This document shows, in pieces, positions 25,615 to 33,906 of a stretch of 64,000 bases of DNA. The stretch's first letter is position 1. Each line of letters begins with the position of its first letter. The DNA is taken from the NCBI GenBank assembly GCA_023701385.1, contig JAMPXC010000002.1, positions 62,001 to 126,000 on the forward strand, given 5' to 3'. The notes below the pieces were generated by a model that saw nothing but the letters and a program-made list of their open reading frames with translations, ran no database searches and was not told the origin of the DNA. The DNA comes from Pseudobdellovibrio sp. GTDB taxonomy: Bacteria > Bdellovibrionota > Bdellovibrionia > Bdellovibrionales > Bdellovibrionaceae. The translations under genes were made by a program, and so were the position numbers.

Positions 25615-28600
25615 TTATGTTTTGATTTCGTCTTTGTTGTGCGACTCAAATTTTGAAAGTAACAGATATAAGCTTGGAACCACGAATAACGTAAAGATCG
25701 TAGAAACCAAAGTACCACCGATAATCACAAGACCCATCGGCGTTCTTGTTTCTTGCCCGATGCTATCGCCAATCACTAACGGTAACGCGGCGGCAATCGT
25801 TGCCACCGAAGTCATTAAGATCGGGCGTAAACGAATCGGACAGGCTTTGGTTAAAGCTTCTGAAATATTTTTTTCTCCTTCAGTACGAACATGGTTGGTA
25901 AATTCCACAAGTAGAATCGAATTCTTTTTAGCGATACCCATTAATACAACCAGACCGATGTAACTGAATAAATTCAGCGATTGGCCTGTACCCCAAAGAA
26001 TCAACATCGCACCGGTCACACTGAACGGTAAAGTGGCTAAGATTGAAACAGGGTGAATGAATGAGTTGAACTGAACCGCTAAAATCATATACGCCACTAA
26101 AATTCCTAAAATAAGAGCCGTCGTTAGACTCTTAAAACTCTCTGTTAGACCCGCAGCGGCACCTTCTAGGTTAAAAGAATATCCTTCTGGTAAAATTTCT
26201 TTCGCAATAATTTCAGCGCGCTGTAAAACTTCGCCCTGACCATGGCCTGGAGCCGGTTGCCCGAAGACACCAATCGCTCTTTGACGGTTAAGACGGGTAA
26301 TACTTTGGTAAGTTTCGTTATCTTCGGTTGTCACCAGTTCTGATAACGGAACACGTAAACCAAAACTATTTCTGACTTCGATTTTTTCAATGTCGCTCGC
26401 TTTTGTAACGCGATCTTCAGGAAGTTTTACGCGAATATCATATCTTCGGCCATCTGAGGTGATTTGGCTTGAACGAACTCCGGCCACAGTGGCCGTCAAT
26501 GTTCGGGCGACAGAGTCAATCGCTACTCCTTTTGAGGCCATGGCTTCACGATCTGGGCGAATTAAAAATTCTGGTAAACCTAATTTAAAATCCGTATCAA
26601 GCTCAGCCGTTAAACCTTCGTCTTCAAGCTTTTTCATGATCTCTTTTGATTTTTCATTGAGCACATCAAGATTTGGTCCGCGTAAGTTAAATGAAATCGG
26701 ATCTTGTCTTCCTGAAGTTAAACCGCGTGAAGAGTTATCGCGCATTGAAATACGCACTCCTTTAACAGCGGCTAGTTCTTTACGAAGTTCGGTCATAATA
26801 TTAAGGTGAGTTTCTTTTCTGGTTTCGCGCGGTTTTAAATAAAGCGGCATCGAGATGCTGTTGACACCGCTGCTGCCAAAACCACTTCCCACCGATACGA
26901 AGAAACGATCGATGTGCTTATTTTTTTTAATAATATTTTCGATTTCTAAAGCTTTATCGTACGTGCGCTCAATCGAGGTTCCGGTCGGCGTTTGGCCGCT
27001 TAAAATAATAATGTTCTGATCTTGTTGTGGTACGAACTCTTGTTTTACATATTTCACCAGAAAAATCGAAACGATAAATAACAACGTCGATACTGTAAGA
27101 ATCGTTTTTGAATACGCTAATGTTGTATGCAAGATTTTTTGATAACCTTGCGAAATTTTGTGAAACAGATCTTCTAAGTAAATTTCAAAACGCGTAGTTT
27201 TCGGTCCGGTTCTCATAAAAAGCGCGGCACGCATAGGTGTGATCGTGACCGCTTCAAGAAGTGATAATAAAACCGCTGCTGACATGGTCACACCGAATTG
27301 AAAAAAGAATTTTCCCGTAATACCGCTCATAAAAACAACCGGTAAGAACACGGCGACAACGGCTAAGGTGGCAGCGGTTGCTGCGGGTAAGATTTCCATC
27401 GAACCATCGTAAGCGGCCTGCGCTGCGGATTTTCCCATACGGTAATGCCGCACGATATTTTCTAAAAGCATGATCGCATCATCGACCACAATAGATATTG
27501 AAAGTGTTAACGCTAACAATGTGAATAGATTTAGCGTAAAGCCTGAAAAATATAAAATCGTAAGCGTTCCGATAATAGAAGTCGGAATCGAGAATAAAAT
27601 ATTAACAGCCGCTTGAATGCTTCCTAAGAATAAAAAACACACTAAGATTGTCACAATCGCAGCGATTATCAACTTATGCACAGTTGTATCCACAACGGCT
27701 TTTGTTGATTCGGTGAAATCGATATTAACAATTAAGTTATATTCTTTAGGTAAAGTCTGTTTTAGCTTTTCAACTTGGGCTCTGACTTTTTCACTTAATT
27801 CAACTTCGTTACTGCCACGTTGTTTACGAACAGCAATCGTGATCGCTTCTTTACCATCGGCTTTAGCACGACGGCGAATATCGCTTAAGCCATCTTCGAT
27901 CATGGCCACGTCTTTTAATTGGTACGTGCGGTCTTGAATAAGTTGGCCGCCGCGACGAAGAACACGGATGTTTCCTACCTCTTGTGCAGTGGTCGCTTCT
28001 CCTAGCCAACGCACACGGTATTCTTTTTTATCATCCGCAAACTGCCCGGCGGCCGATTCTAAGTGCTGTGATTGAATGGTATCTAAAATATCAACGACTG
28101 TGAGATCAGCTCGTTTTAATTTTTCTAAATCAGGCCATACACGTAAGTTACGTGAACTAAATCCACCGACATCAACTTCACCGATACCGGGAATAAAACG
28201 AAATTGGTCTAATAAATAACTTTCAACCCACTGTAATGATTCACGTAAGGGTTTTTCTGTTGTGACGGCAATAAACATAATCGGTGATTCTTCAGGATTA
28301 CGTTTACGAATCACCGGAGGATCAACATCTTCAGGTAAACGTACTTGGCTGATGGCGGTTTGTACTTCTTGTAAAGCCACATCGACGTTTCTGTTAATAT
28401 CAAAATTTAAAGTAATGCTTCCGCTTCCTTGGCGGGCCGAAGCACGCATTTCTTCGATCCCTTCGATAGACAATAAAGCCTGCTCGATCGGATCAAGAAT
28501 TTCAGCTTCAACAACTTCTGGAGAAGCACCTTCGTAGCCTACAGAAACACTTAAGACCGGAAAATCCACATCGGGCATTTGGCTTACGCCTAAACGGTTA

Positions 28601-28686
28601 AAGCTGATGGCTCCAAAAATAATTAACGCTGACATCACAACCCAGGCAAAAACCGGGCGGCGGATTGAAAGACTAATTAAATTCAT
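25615..28686 (-). CDS. RND multidrug efflux pump, inner-membrane subunit (AcrB/HAE-1 type)
   Basis: A 1023-residue proton-driven transporter, the usual length for AcrB relatives. Transmembrane helix 1 (about 10-30) is followed by a large periplasmic porter domain, helices 2-7, a second porter domain and helices 8-12. The proton-relay motif is VVDDAIMLLENIVRH near residue 400. Its paired aspartates are typical of drug/hydrophobe pumps and differ from the single Asp of heavy-metal pumps such as CzcA. It overlaps the TolC gene by 4 bp (ATGA) and belongs to the ECF-sigma operon. No periplasmic adaptor gene (AcrA type) is adjacent. Confidence 0.95.
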   Translation of the reverse strand: MNLISLSIRRPVFAWVVMSALIIFGAISFNRLGVSQMPDVDFPVLSVSVGYEGASPEVVEAEILDPIEQALLSIEGIEEMRASARQGSGSITLNFDINRNVDVALQEVQTAISQVRLPEDVDPPVIRKRNPEESPIMFIAVTTEKPLRESLQWVESYLLDQFRFIPGIGEVDVGGFSSRNLRVWPDLEKLKRADLTVVDILDTIQSQHLESAAGQFADDKKEYRVRWLGEATTAQEVGNIRVLRRGGQLIQDRTYQLKDVAMIEDGLSDIRRRAKADGKEAITIAVRKQRGSNEVELSEKVRAQVEKLKQTLPKEYNLIVNIDFTESTKAVVDTTVHKLIIAAIVTILVCFLFLGSIQAAVNILFSIPTSIIGTLTILYFSGFTLNLFTLLALTLSISIVVDDAIMLLENIVRHYRMGKSAAQAAYDGSMEILPAATAATLAVVAVFLPVVFMSGITGKFFFQFGVTMSAAVLLSLLEAVTITPMRAALFMRTGPKTTRFEIYLEDLFHKISQGYQKILHTTLAYSKTILTVSTLLFIVSIFLVKYVKQEFVPQQDQNIIILSGQTPTGTSIERTYDKALEIENIIKKNKHIDRFFVSVGSGFGSSGVNSISMPLYLKPRETRKETHLNIMTELRKELAAVKGVRISMRDNSSRGLTSGRQDPISFNLRGPNLDVLNEKSKEIMKKLEDEGLTAELDTDFKLGLPEFLIRPDREAMASKGVAIDSVARTLTATVAGVRSSQITSDGRRYDIRVKLPEDRVTKASDIEKIEVRNSFGLRVPLSELVTTEDNETYQSITRLNRQRAIGVFGQPAPGHGQGEVLQRAEIIAKEILPEGYSFNLEGAAAGLTESFKSLTTALILGILVAYMILAVQFNSFIHPVSILATLPFSVTGAMLILWGTGQSLNLFSYIGLVVLMGIAKKNSILLVEFTNHVRTEGEKNISEALTKACPIRLRPILMTSVATIAAALPLVIGDSIGQETRTPMGLVIIGGTLVSTIFTLFVVPSLYLLLSKFESHNKDEIKT

Positions 28687-30116
28687 AAATCACTTCCTGC
28701 AGATACGAATAATCTGAACTGGCTGGCCAGTTTCTGTTGTTGTGATAAAAGACGGTATAAACGCAGTTCGCTTTCAGCGGCGTCAATTTCAAATGTGGTC
28801 ATTTGCAGGGTTGTAGTGCGGCCCTGCTGAAATCTTTGTTGTTCGGCTTTTAGTTTTTGCGATTGGATATCGAATAAATTTTTAGCGATTTTAATCTGCT
28901 CGCCAATATTTTCAAAATTGCGGGCTAATTCATCCCACGAGTTTTCAGATTCACGGTTTAAAGCTTGCGCCCGGTATTTTGCTGCTTCTGAAGCTTTGGC
29001 AGAGGCTTTTTGCTGTTGTGATTTGCCTTCGCTGTCTAAAAGCAGGGTTAAAGTTAAACCTACTTTTTGCTCAGAATGATTTTCTTCGATGGCACGATCC
29101 CAAGCGGGATCAAACTTTTCAGCAATGCCGTTTTGGGTGTAGCTGGCAAAAACACTTAAGTCGGGGCTTAAACTATCTTCATCGCGTAAGGCTTCAAAAG
29201 AATTTTGCTGGGCCCGTTGTTCTTGCGCGTAGGCATCCAGGCGCAGCTTTTTATTTTTAAATTGCTCTGTATAGTTTGATTTTACATCACCCATTTTTTC
29301 GGCGACAAAATCAGTGGATTTATATTCTAAACCGGGAACAAGTTGTTCTAAGTTTTTTTGCTTATTGGTTAAATCATTTTCGACAATGGCTAAATCCAGT
29401 TTACGTTGCGCTAACAAGGCTTGTACTTGTAATAGATCAGTTTTTTCAGCGGCAAACTGGCGCATACGGCGAGAAGTCCAGGCCTCTAAAGTTTGGCTGC
29501 GTTTAACGTTATCTTTGCGAATCGCTAGTTCTTTTTCAACTAAGACTAAATCCCAGTACGCGTTTTCAACGCGGATTAAAAAGTTCTGACGTTCAAATTC
29601 TAAAGAGGCTTTGCGGCTTTTTAATTCAGCCTCTTCAGCCTGATGGCGAAGGCGGGTGCTGCGGCCAAAAGAGTTTTGCCATAATGATTGTGAAAGCTGC
29701 ACTTGCCACTGGGCTGTGTTGCGTTCTGGGTAGGTATCGTCTTTTCCCAGTAGCGTGTGATCGGTGGCTACTAATAATTCGGTTCCTGAAGAAAAAGGTT
29801 TTACGACAGTTAAACCAAATACACCCGATGTACCTTCGCGGGGAATAGTGCCAAAAACTTCGCGTTTATCTGTGTATGCCGAAAGTTCAGCACTTAGCCG
29901 TGATGATAATTCAAGATCACGCGCTTTGATTTCGCTTTCTAAACTTTCAAGCGAAGCTTTTAAGCTTTTAAGTGTTTCAGATTTATTAGCCGCTTGAGCC
30001 ACGATATTTTCTACATTTGAAACGTGGCTTGTTGTGGGTGCGGGCGGCTGAGCCTGGGCAAAAACTAGGGAGGGAGCGACAAGTGAAACAATAAGATAAA
30101 TCCGAAGGTTTTTCAT
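28683..30116 (-). CDS. TolC-family outer-membrane efflux protein of the RND operon
   Basis: A 477-residue exported protein with a signal peptide ending near VFAQ (residue 21). Two outer-membrane-efflux repeats of long helices are visible, including the VENAYWDLVLVEKELAIR segment and the C-terminal QQRFQQGRTTTLQM helix typical of TolC/OprM relatives. It should form the outer-membrane exit duct for the RND pump encoded next, with which it overlaps by 4 bp. No lipobox is present, unlike OprM. It is the fourth gene in the operon that starts at 31539. Confidence 0.9.
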   Translation of the reverse strand: MKNLRIYLIVSLVAPSLVFAQAQPPAPTTSHVSNVENIVAQAANKSETLKSLKASLESLESEIKARDLELSSRLSAELSAYTDKREVFGTIPREGTSGVFGLTVVKPFSSGTELLVATDHTLLGKDDTYPERNTAQWQVQLSQSLWQNSFGRSTRLRHQAEEAELKSRKASLEFERQNFLIRVENAYWDLVLVEKELAIRKDNVKRSQTLEAWTSRRMRQFAAEKTDLLQVQALLAQRKLDLAIVENDLTNKQKNLEQLVPGLEYKSTDFVAEKMGDVKSNYTEQFKNKKLRLDAYAQEQRAQQNSFEALRDEDSLSPDLSVFASYTQNGIAEKFDPAWDRAIEENHSEQKVGLTLTLLLDSEGKSQQQKASAKASEAAKYRAQALNRESENSWDELARNFENIGEQIKIAKNLFDIQSQKLKAEQQRFQQGRTTTLQMTTFEIDAAESELRLYRLLSQQQKLASQFRLFVSAGSDL

Positions 30117-30163
30117 ATATGCGTTTGACGACGCAGACTTTGAAAAAGTTCAGATAAATCGTA

Positions 30164-30523
30164 TTAAAATCCGGCCAAAGTTAAGTACTCTTCACCAATG
30201 TCCAGAGTGGGAACACTGGCTTCGGTGTATTCGTCATCTTCTTCAATAGAAATGGGCTGCGAAGGTGCTGCCGCGGCTGTAGTTGCAACAGGTGGCTCCG
30301 TGATTGTGGGAGCTACCGTTAAAAAATGAAACATAAATAAACTGGCAGCAAGGCCCGTTGATAACCATAACCAAGTTGTGTTTGTAGATGATTCTGGTTG
30401 TTTAAATTTTAATTGGCGCATTAAAGAATGTAATTCACCAGCATCAGCTTTCGGCGCTTGCGGTTGATTTTCTTTAATAAAAGATTTTAGTTCATCATCA
30501 TTCATTTTATTAAAACGATTCAT
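30164..30523 (-). CDS. Predicted membrane anti-sigma factor
   Basis: A 119-residue protein with a cytoplasmic N-terminus of about 45 residues rich in Lys/Glu, one transmembrane helix (about 47-67) and a short periplasmic tail. It starts inside the sigma-factor gene (4-bp ATGA overlap), the standard place for the cognate anti-sigma. The zinc-binding HxxxCxxC motif of the common ZAS class is absent, so recognition rests on size, topology and position. It would hold the ECF sigma at the membrane until released by an envelope signal, possibly through the Spy-like protein upstream. CnrY of the CnrYXH system is a comparable small membrane anti-sigma. Confidence 0.7.
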   Translation of the reverse strand: MNRFNKMNDDELKSFIKENQPQAPKADAGELHSLMRQLKFKQPESSTNTTWLWLSTGLAASLFMFHFLTVAPTITEPPVATTAAAAPSQPISIEEDDEYTEASVPTLDIGEEYLTLAGF

Positions 30524-31080
30524 AACGTCCTCTTTTTCTCTGACAACTCAGAAACAAATTGTCGCAAATGTTCTTTGGCATAATGCAGTCTTGATTTTAC
30601 GGTTCCTTCTGAAAGTTCTAAAACCTGCGCAATTTCTGCCAAAGATAGTTCGTGGATTAACGATAAAACAATCACCGTTCGGTGTTCTGTGCTTAACGCC
30701 ATTAAACTTTCAGAAACGAGTTCGCGGTTAGCTAATTCTTGTTCTAAATCGCGGCCATCATTTTTAAACTCAAGAACAGAATCGCTCGATGTGGGATGTC
30801 TTTTTTCACTGCGTAAATGATCTAGAGCGATATTTACAGCAATGCGGTAAATCCACGATGAAATTTCTGATTCTTTTCTAAACTCAGGCAACTTGCCCCA
30901 GACGCGGATAAAAGTTTCTTGTACCAAATCACTTAAATGCGAAGGGCCAGCAATTTGAAAAATCACTGATCGCACCAGTTTTTGGTATTTGTTATAAAGA
31001 TCAGAAAACTGCTCAGATTCGCTTTTCTCTGATCTGGTAAACAAATTCGTTAAAGAAACAACCGCCGAGTTTAACTTCAT
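30520..31080 (-). CDS. ECF-type RNA polymerase sigma factor
   Basis: A 186-residue group IV sigma factor. Region 2 (about 25-95) includes DLVQETFIRVWGKLPEF and SSWIYRIAVNIALDHLR, used for core binding and -10 melting. Region 4 (about 125-178) has the helix-turn-helix LSLAEIAQVLELSEGTVKSRLH for the -35 element. It lies 6 bp after the Spy/CnrX-like gene and overlaps the anti-sigma gene by 4 bp. A near-consensus ECF promoter 33 bp before the operon's first start codon (31572-31599) argues that it drives its own operon, including the TolC and RND pump genes. Confidence 0.95.
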   Translation of the reverse strand: MKLNSAVVSLTNLFTRSEKSESEQFSDLYNKYQKLVRSVIFQIAGPSHLSDLVQETFIRVWGKLPEFRKESEISSWIYRIAVNIALDHLRSEKRHPTSSDSVLEFKNDGRDLEQELANRELVSESLMALSTEHRTVIVLSLIHELSLAEIAQVLELSEGTVKSRLHYAKEHLRQFVSELSEKKRTL

Positions 31081-31086
31081 TCTTTA

Positions 31087-31539
31087 TTATTCTTTTCCGA
31101 TCATATTTTTAAATTTAGTGCGCTGTTCAGGAGTTAAGATCGAACGAATATGCAAGATTCGTTCAAAGCGCGTTTTGGCAAATTCCTCTTGGATTTTTTG
31201 CAGAGCCGCAAATTTTTCGCGAACTTTTTCGTCACTGGTATCACTTTTTAGAAGTTCTTCTAAATCTTTTTGCACCTGTTCCATTTCGTGGTGCTTTTTC
31301 TTCATAGCTTCTTTGCCGTAAGTGGCCTGCATATCTTGAAGTTTATTTTTTTGCTCTTCAGTCAGGTCTAGTTTGGCTTTAATTTTTTTCAAAGAACCAT
31401 AGAATTGTTTTTCTTTTTCATGACACCCATGGGGCATATCTTTTTTACCAGCAAGAGCAAAATTTGAGAGTAAAAATGCCACCGAAAACACGGCTAATAC
31501 AGCTGGTTTTTTTAGAGAAATTTGCAAGTTCGAGGGCAT
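31087..31539 (-). CDS. Periplasmic Spy/CpxP/CnrX-like stress-sensor protein
   Basis: A 150-residue exported protein with a signal peptide ending near ALAGKK (residue 31). The mature part is all-helical and highly charged with the two family motifs: LTEEQKNKL near 58 and LTPEQRTKF near 137. An N-terminal HGCHE in the mature chain could bind metal or form a disulfide. Spy, CpxP, ZraP and CnrX are periplasmic chaperones or metal sensors that control envelope stress pathways. As the first gene of the sigma/anti-sigma/efflux operon it is the probable periplasmic sensor or inhibitor. AAAGGAG precedes the start. Confidence 0.85.
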   Translation of the reverse strand: MPSNLQISLKKPAVLAVFSVAFLLSNFALAGKKDMPHGCHEKEKQFYGSLKKIKAKLDLTEEQKNKLQDMQATYGKEAMKKKHHEMEQVQKDLEELLKSDTSDEKVREKFAALQKIQEEFAKTRFERILHIRSILTPEQRTKFKNMIGKE

Positions 31540-31571
31540 AACTAAGCTCCTTTAAAGTTAATTTTGACCAT

Positions 31572-31599
31572 TAGACGACCCAGGGGTCCAAAAGGTTCA
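31572..31599 (-). promoter_or_regulatory. Predicted ECF-sigma promoter of the efflux operon
   Basis: On the minus strand TGAACC (-35) and CGTCTA (-10) are separated by 16 bp, matching the general ECF pattern GGAACC-N16/17-CGTCTA at 11 of 12 positions. The start of transcription would fall near 31565, about 25 nt before the ATG of the Spy-like gene at 31539. This implies autoregulation by the encoded sigma factor. Confidence 0.75.
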
Positions 31600-31732
31600 A
31601 ATGTTTATTAAATATTTTTATTACTACAGGTGTCGAGGGCTTAAACAGGGTGTCTCATAATATGTCTATTAGCTCAAATAGGGGCCATTACCGCCCTCTG
31701 AAGGTGGCCCAGGACTTGTATATAAACTAAGT

Positions 31733-32287
31733 ATGGTGATCAAAGCCGTTTTAGCAGTTTTTACAGTGTTCTTAAGTCTGAGTTTGGGCTCTTTATGCCA
31801 AGCTAAGGTAAACGTTGCAAAGACGAAAAAACTTGTGCTTCCTGAAAAGACCGGTGCTGAGTCACTGGCTGATATTTTTACCGCTGAAATCTTACCAGAT
31901 AAAGTTGCCTCTAATGAAACAACACAATCATTTTTAACAAAAATGGCTGACAATAGCTTATCACTTTATTGGAAACATTCACCATTACGTCATTCAGCGG
32001 CTGGTAAAGCCGTTGAAACAGCCGAGAAAAAATTAAACGTAGAAGCTGTTTACCAAGACGATAATAAGGTAAATCACCGTTTTAACTTTAAAGTTTTAGC
32101 GATTCAAGCTTTAGCGAAAATCCAATACACAGGCTGGGTTAATGCCGCGTTAAATTACGATTTAAAAGCCGCGCGCGCCGAAGCTGAAGTGACAGAGCAA
32201 CTTTCAGAAAAAAATGATTTAGTGGTGTCTCACCAAGTTTCTAATACCGAACAAAAGTCTGCTGTATCGCTTAAATGGAAATGGTAA
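31733..32287 (+). CDS. Secreted protein of unknown function
   Basis: A 184-residue protein with a hydrophobic signal peptide ending near LCQAK (residue 24). The mature part is charged, with a likely beta-rich C-terminal half ending in VSLKWKW, a pattern seen at the end of small outer-membrane barrels. No family is recognised. It is divergent from the ECF-sigma operon and could be a target of the same response, although no second ECF promoter was found on the plus strand. A REP-like repeat begins 4 bp after its stop. Confidence 0.6.
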   Translation: MVIKAVLAVFTVFLSLSLGSLCQAKVNVAKTKKLVLPEKTGAESLADIFTAEILPDKVASNETTQSFLTKMADNSLSLYWKHSPLRHSAAGKAVETAEKKLNVEAVYQDDNKVNHRFNFKVLAIQALAKIQYTGWVNAALNYDLKAARAEAEVTEQLSEKNDLVVSHQVSNTEQKSAVSLKWKW

Positions 32288-32291
32288 TTTT

Positions 32292-32330
32292 GGGTGCCAG
32301 GCCTTTTTCGCTACGCTTAAATTTGATTTA
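32292..32330 (+). repeat. REP-like element, solo copy
   Basis: The block beginning GGGTGCCAGGCC, then TTTTTCGCTACG and ending TTTGATTTAG closely matches the two copies that bracket the RAYT unit at 33563 and 34632. It contains the small palindrome TGCCAGGC and sits directly after the stop codon of the 31733 gene, a normal REP location. Confidence 0.8.
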
Positions 32331-32379
32331 GATTCAGTGCTTATTGCCATCCTTTTAAAATCACGCCATCATAATTTCC

Positions 32380-33561
32380 ATGGAAAAAATTTATCTAGTT
32401 TCGGGAAAGAGAACTGCCTTTGGATCATTCGGAGGCGGATTAAAAGACGTATCTGCGACAGACTTAACTGTAGCTGCAGGTAAAGCCACACTTGAAGCTG
32501 CGGGTATCTCTGCAGATAAAATCGATCAAACTATTATCGGAAACGTTGTGCAAAGCGGGGCTGATGCGGCCTATGTGGCTCGTCATGTGGGCCTTAAATT
32601 AGGAGTGCCTGTTGATCGTGGCGCCTACATCGTGAATCGTTTATGCGGTTCTGGTTTTCAAGCGATCGCTAATGCGGCTGAAATGATTTTAATGGGTCAT
32701 GCTCAATGTGTTCTTGCCGGTGGTGTTGAGCAGATGTCGCAAATTCCTTATGTTGCCAGAAAAGTCAGATTTGATGGCATGCGCATGGGTAACTTTGAAT
32801 TAGAAGATGCGATGACTTCAGCCTTAACTGATGCGTACACGGGAACTCCGATGGCGATCACAGCCGAAAATCTTGGTGAAATGTACGGAATCACTCGCCA
32901 GCAATGTGATGAGTATTCTATTTTAACTCAGCAGAAATACAAAAAAGCTTTAGATGCTGGATTGTTTAAAGATGAAATTACAGCAGTTAAAGTTGTTACT
33001 AAAAAAGGTGAGATCATCATTGATAAAGATGAACATCCAAAACCAGATGTAACGTTAGAAAAAATTTCGGCGATGAAAGCCATGTTTAAAAAAGATGGTT
33101 TAGTAACGGCGGCAACGGCTTCAGGTATCGTTGATGGCGCAGCTACTTCGTTAATTGCGAGTGAATCTTTTGTTAAAGCGAACGGTTTAAAACCAATGGC
33201 GCGCATTTTATCTTGGGCGGCAGTAGGGTGTGATCCTAAAGTTATGGGTATTGGTCCAGCACCGGCAGCTCGTAAAGCACTAGAGCGCGCAGGTCTTACA
33301 CTTGATCAAATGGATCTAGTAGAAGTGAATGAAGCATTTGCGGCTCAGTACTTAGCTGTAGAAAAAGAATTAAAATTAAATAAAGAAAAAACCAATGTGC
33401 GTGGTGGAGCGATCGCTGTAGGTCACCCATTGGGCGCTTCAGGAACACGCATCATGAACTTATTAGCTTACGAATTACAAAAACGTAATGCGAAGTACGC
33501 TTTAGGTTCAGCCTGCATCGGTGGCGGTCAAGGTATCGCTATGGTGATCGAACGCGTTTAG
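32380..33561 (+). CDS. Acetyl-CoA acetyltransferase / thiolase
   Basis: A 393-residue biosynthetic- or degradative-type thiolase of standard length. The acyl-accepting Cys89 is in VNRLCGSGFQ. The C-terminal triad residues are in NEAFAAQ, VGHPLGASGTRI (His) and SACIGGGQG (second Cys). It condenses two acetyl-CoA or cleaves 3-ketoacyl-CoA in the cytosol. The ends of the gene are both close to REP-like repeats (32292 upstream, 33563 two bases after the stop). It has no beta-oxidation neighbours here; a second, FadI-like thiolase is at 40613. Confidence 0.94.
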   Translation: MEKIYLVSGKRTAFGSFGGGLKDVSATDLTVAAGKATLEAAGISADKIDQTIIGNVVQSGADAAYVARHVGLKLGVPVDRGAYIVNRLCGSGFQAIANAAEMILMGHAQCVLAGGVEQMSQIPYVARKVRFDGMRMGNFELEDAMTSALTDAYTGTPMAITAENLGEMYGITRQQCDEYSILTQQKYKKALDAGLFKDEITAVKVVTKKGEIIIDKDEHPKPDVTLEKISAMKAMFKKDGLVTAATASGIVDGAATSLIASESFVKANGLKPMARILSWAAVGCDPKVMGIGPAPAARKALERAGLTLDQMDLVEVNEAFAAQYLAVEKELKLNKEKTNVRGGAIAVGHPLGASGTRIMNLLAYELQKRNAKYALGSACIGGGQGIAMVIERV

Positions 33562-33562
33562 A

Positions 33563-33601
33563 GGGTGCCAGGCCTTTTTTGCTACGGTTTTATTTGATTT
33601 G
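33563..33601 (+). repeat. REP-like element, left inverted boundary of the RAYT unit
   Basis: The sequence from GGGTGCCAGGCC through GCTACGGTTTTA to TTTGATTTG is the inverted counterpart of 34632-34670. The pair encloses the transposase and its passenger ORF. It begins 2 bp after the thiolase stop. Confidence 0.85.
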
Positions 33602-33630
33602 AAGACTGGTTTATTTGTGAAGGGAATTTT

Positions 33631-33906
33631 ATGCGAAAAATTATATCTTTATATATAGTAGCATTGAGTTTTTCGGCTCATGGCCAGTCCGGTCCAACAC
33701 CTGATAAAAGCATTTGGTATTCTTGTTCGAAAGATTCCGACTGTATAAGTGCCGAAGGGGCATGTGGACCGGAATCAATTAATAGAAAATATAAAGCACC
33801 TTTTGAGAAGCATGCAAAAGAGATTATGCCTTATGTGGATTGCATGCCGATTGATAGAAGAGTGCGTAAGTCGATCTGTTATAAAAAAATCTGTAAGTTT
33901 AAATAG
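33631..33906 (+). CDS. Small secreted cysteine-rich protein inside the RAYT unit
   Basis: A 91-residue protein with a signal peptide ending near SAHGQ (residue 19) and six cysteines in the mature chain. The pattern CSKDSDC, then ACGPESIN, and ICYKKICKF near the end suggests a disulfide-rich fold. A CxxDxDC...CG...IN arrangement is common among small predicted secreted proteins, but no function is known to me. AAGGGA precedes the ATG at good spacing. The last 158 bp overlap the longest possible transposase frame, which implies that the transposase really starts further downstream. It appears to be a passenger gene between the inverted repeats. Confidence 0.6.
   Translation: MRKIISLYIVALSFSAHGQSGPTPDKSIWYSCSKDSDCISAEGACGPESINRKYKAPFEKHAKEIMPYVDCMPIDRRVRKSICYKKICKFK

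Noticed and set aside
25446-25718. Longer minus-strand frame overlapping the RND stop and the small lipoprotein
   Set aside because: It is the wrong frame. The real gene here is the 40-residue lipoprotein with a clear lipobox and ribosome-binding site.
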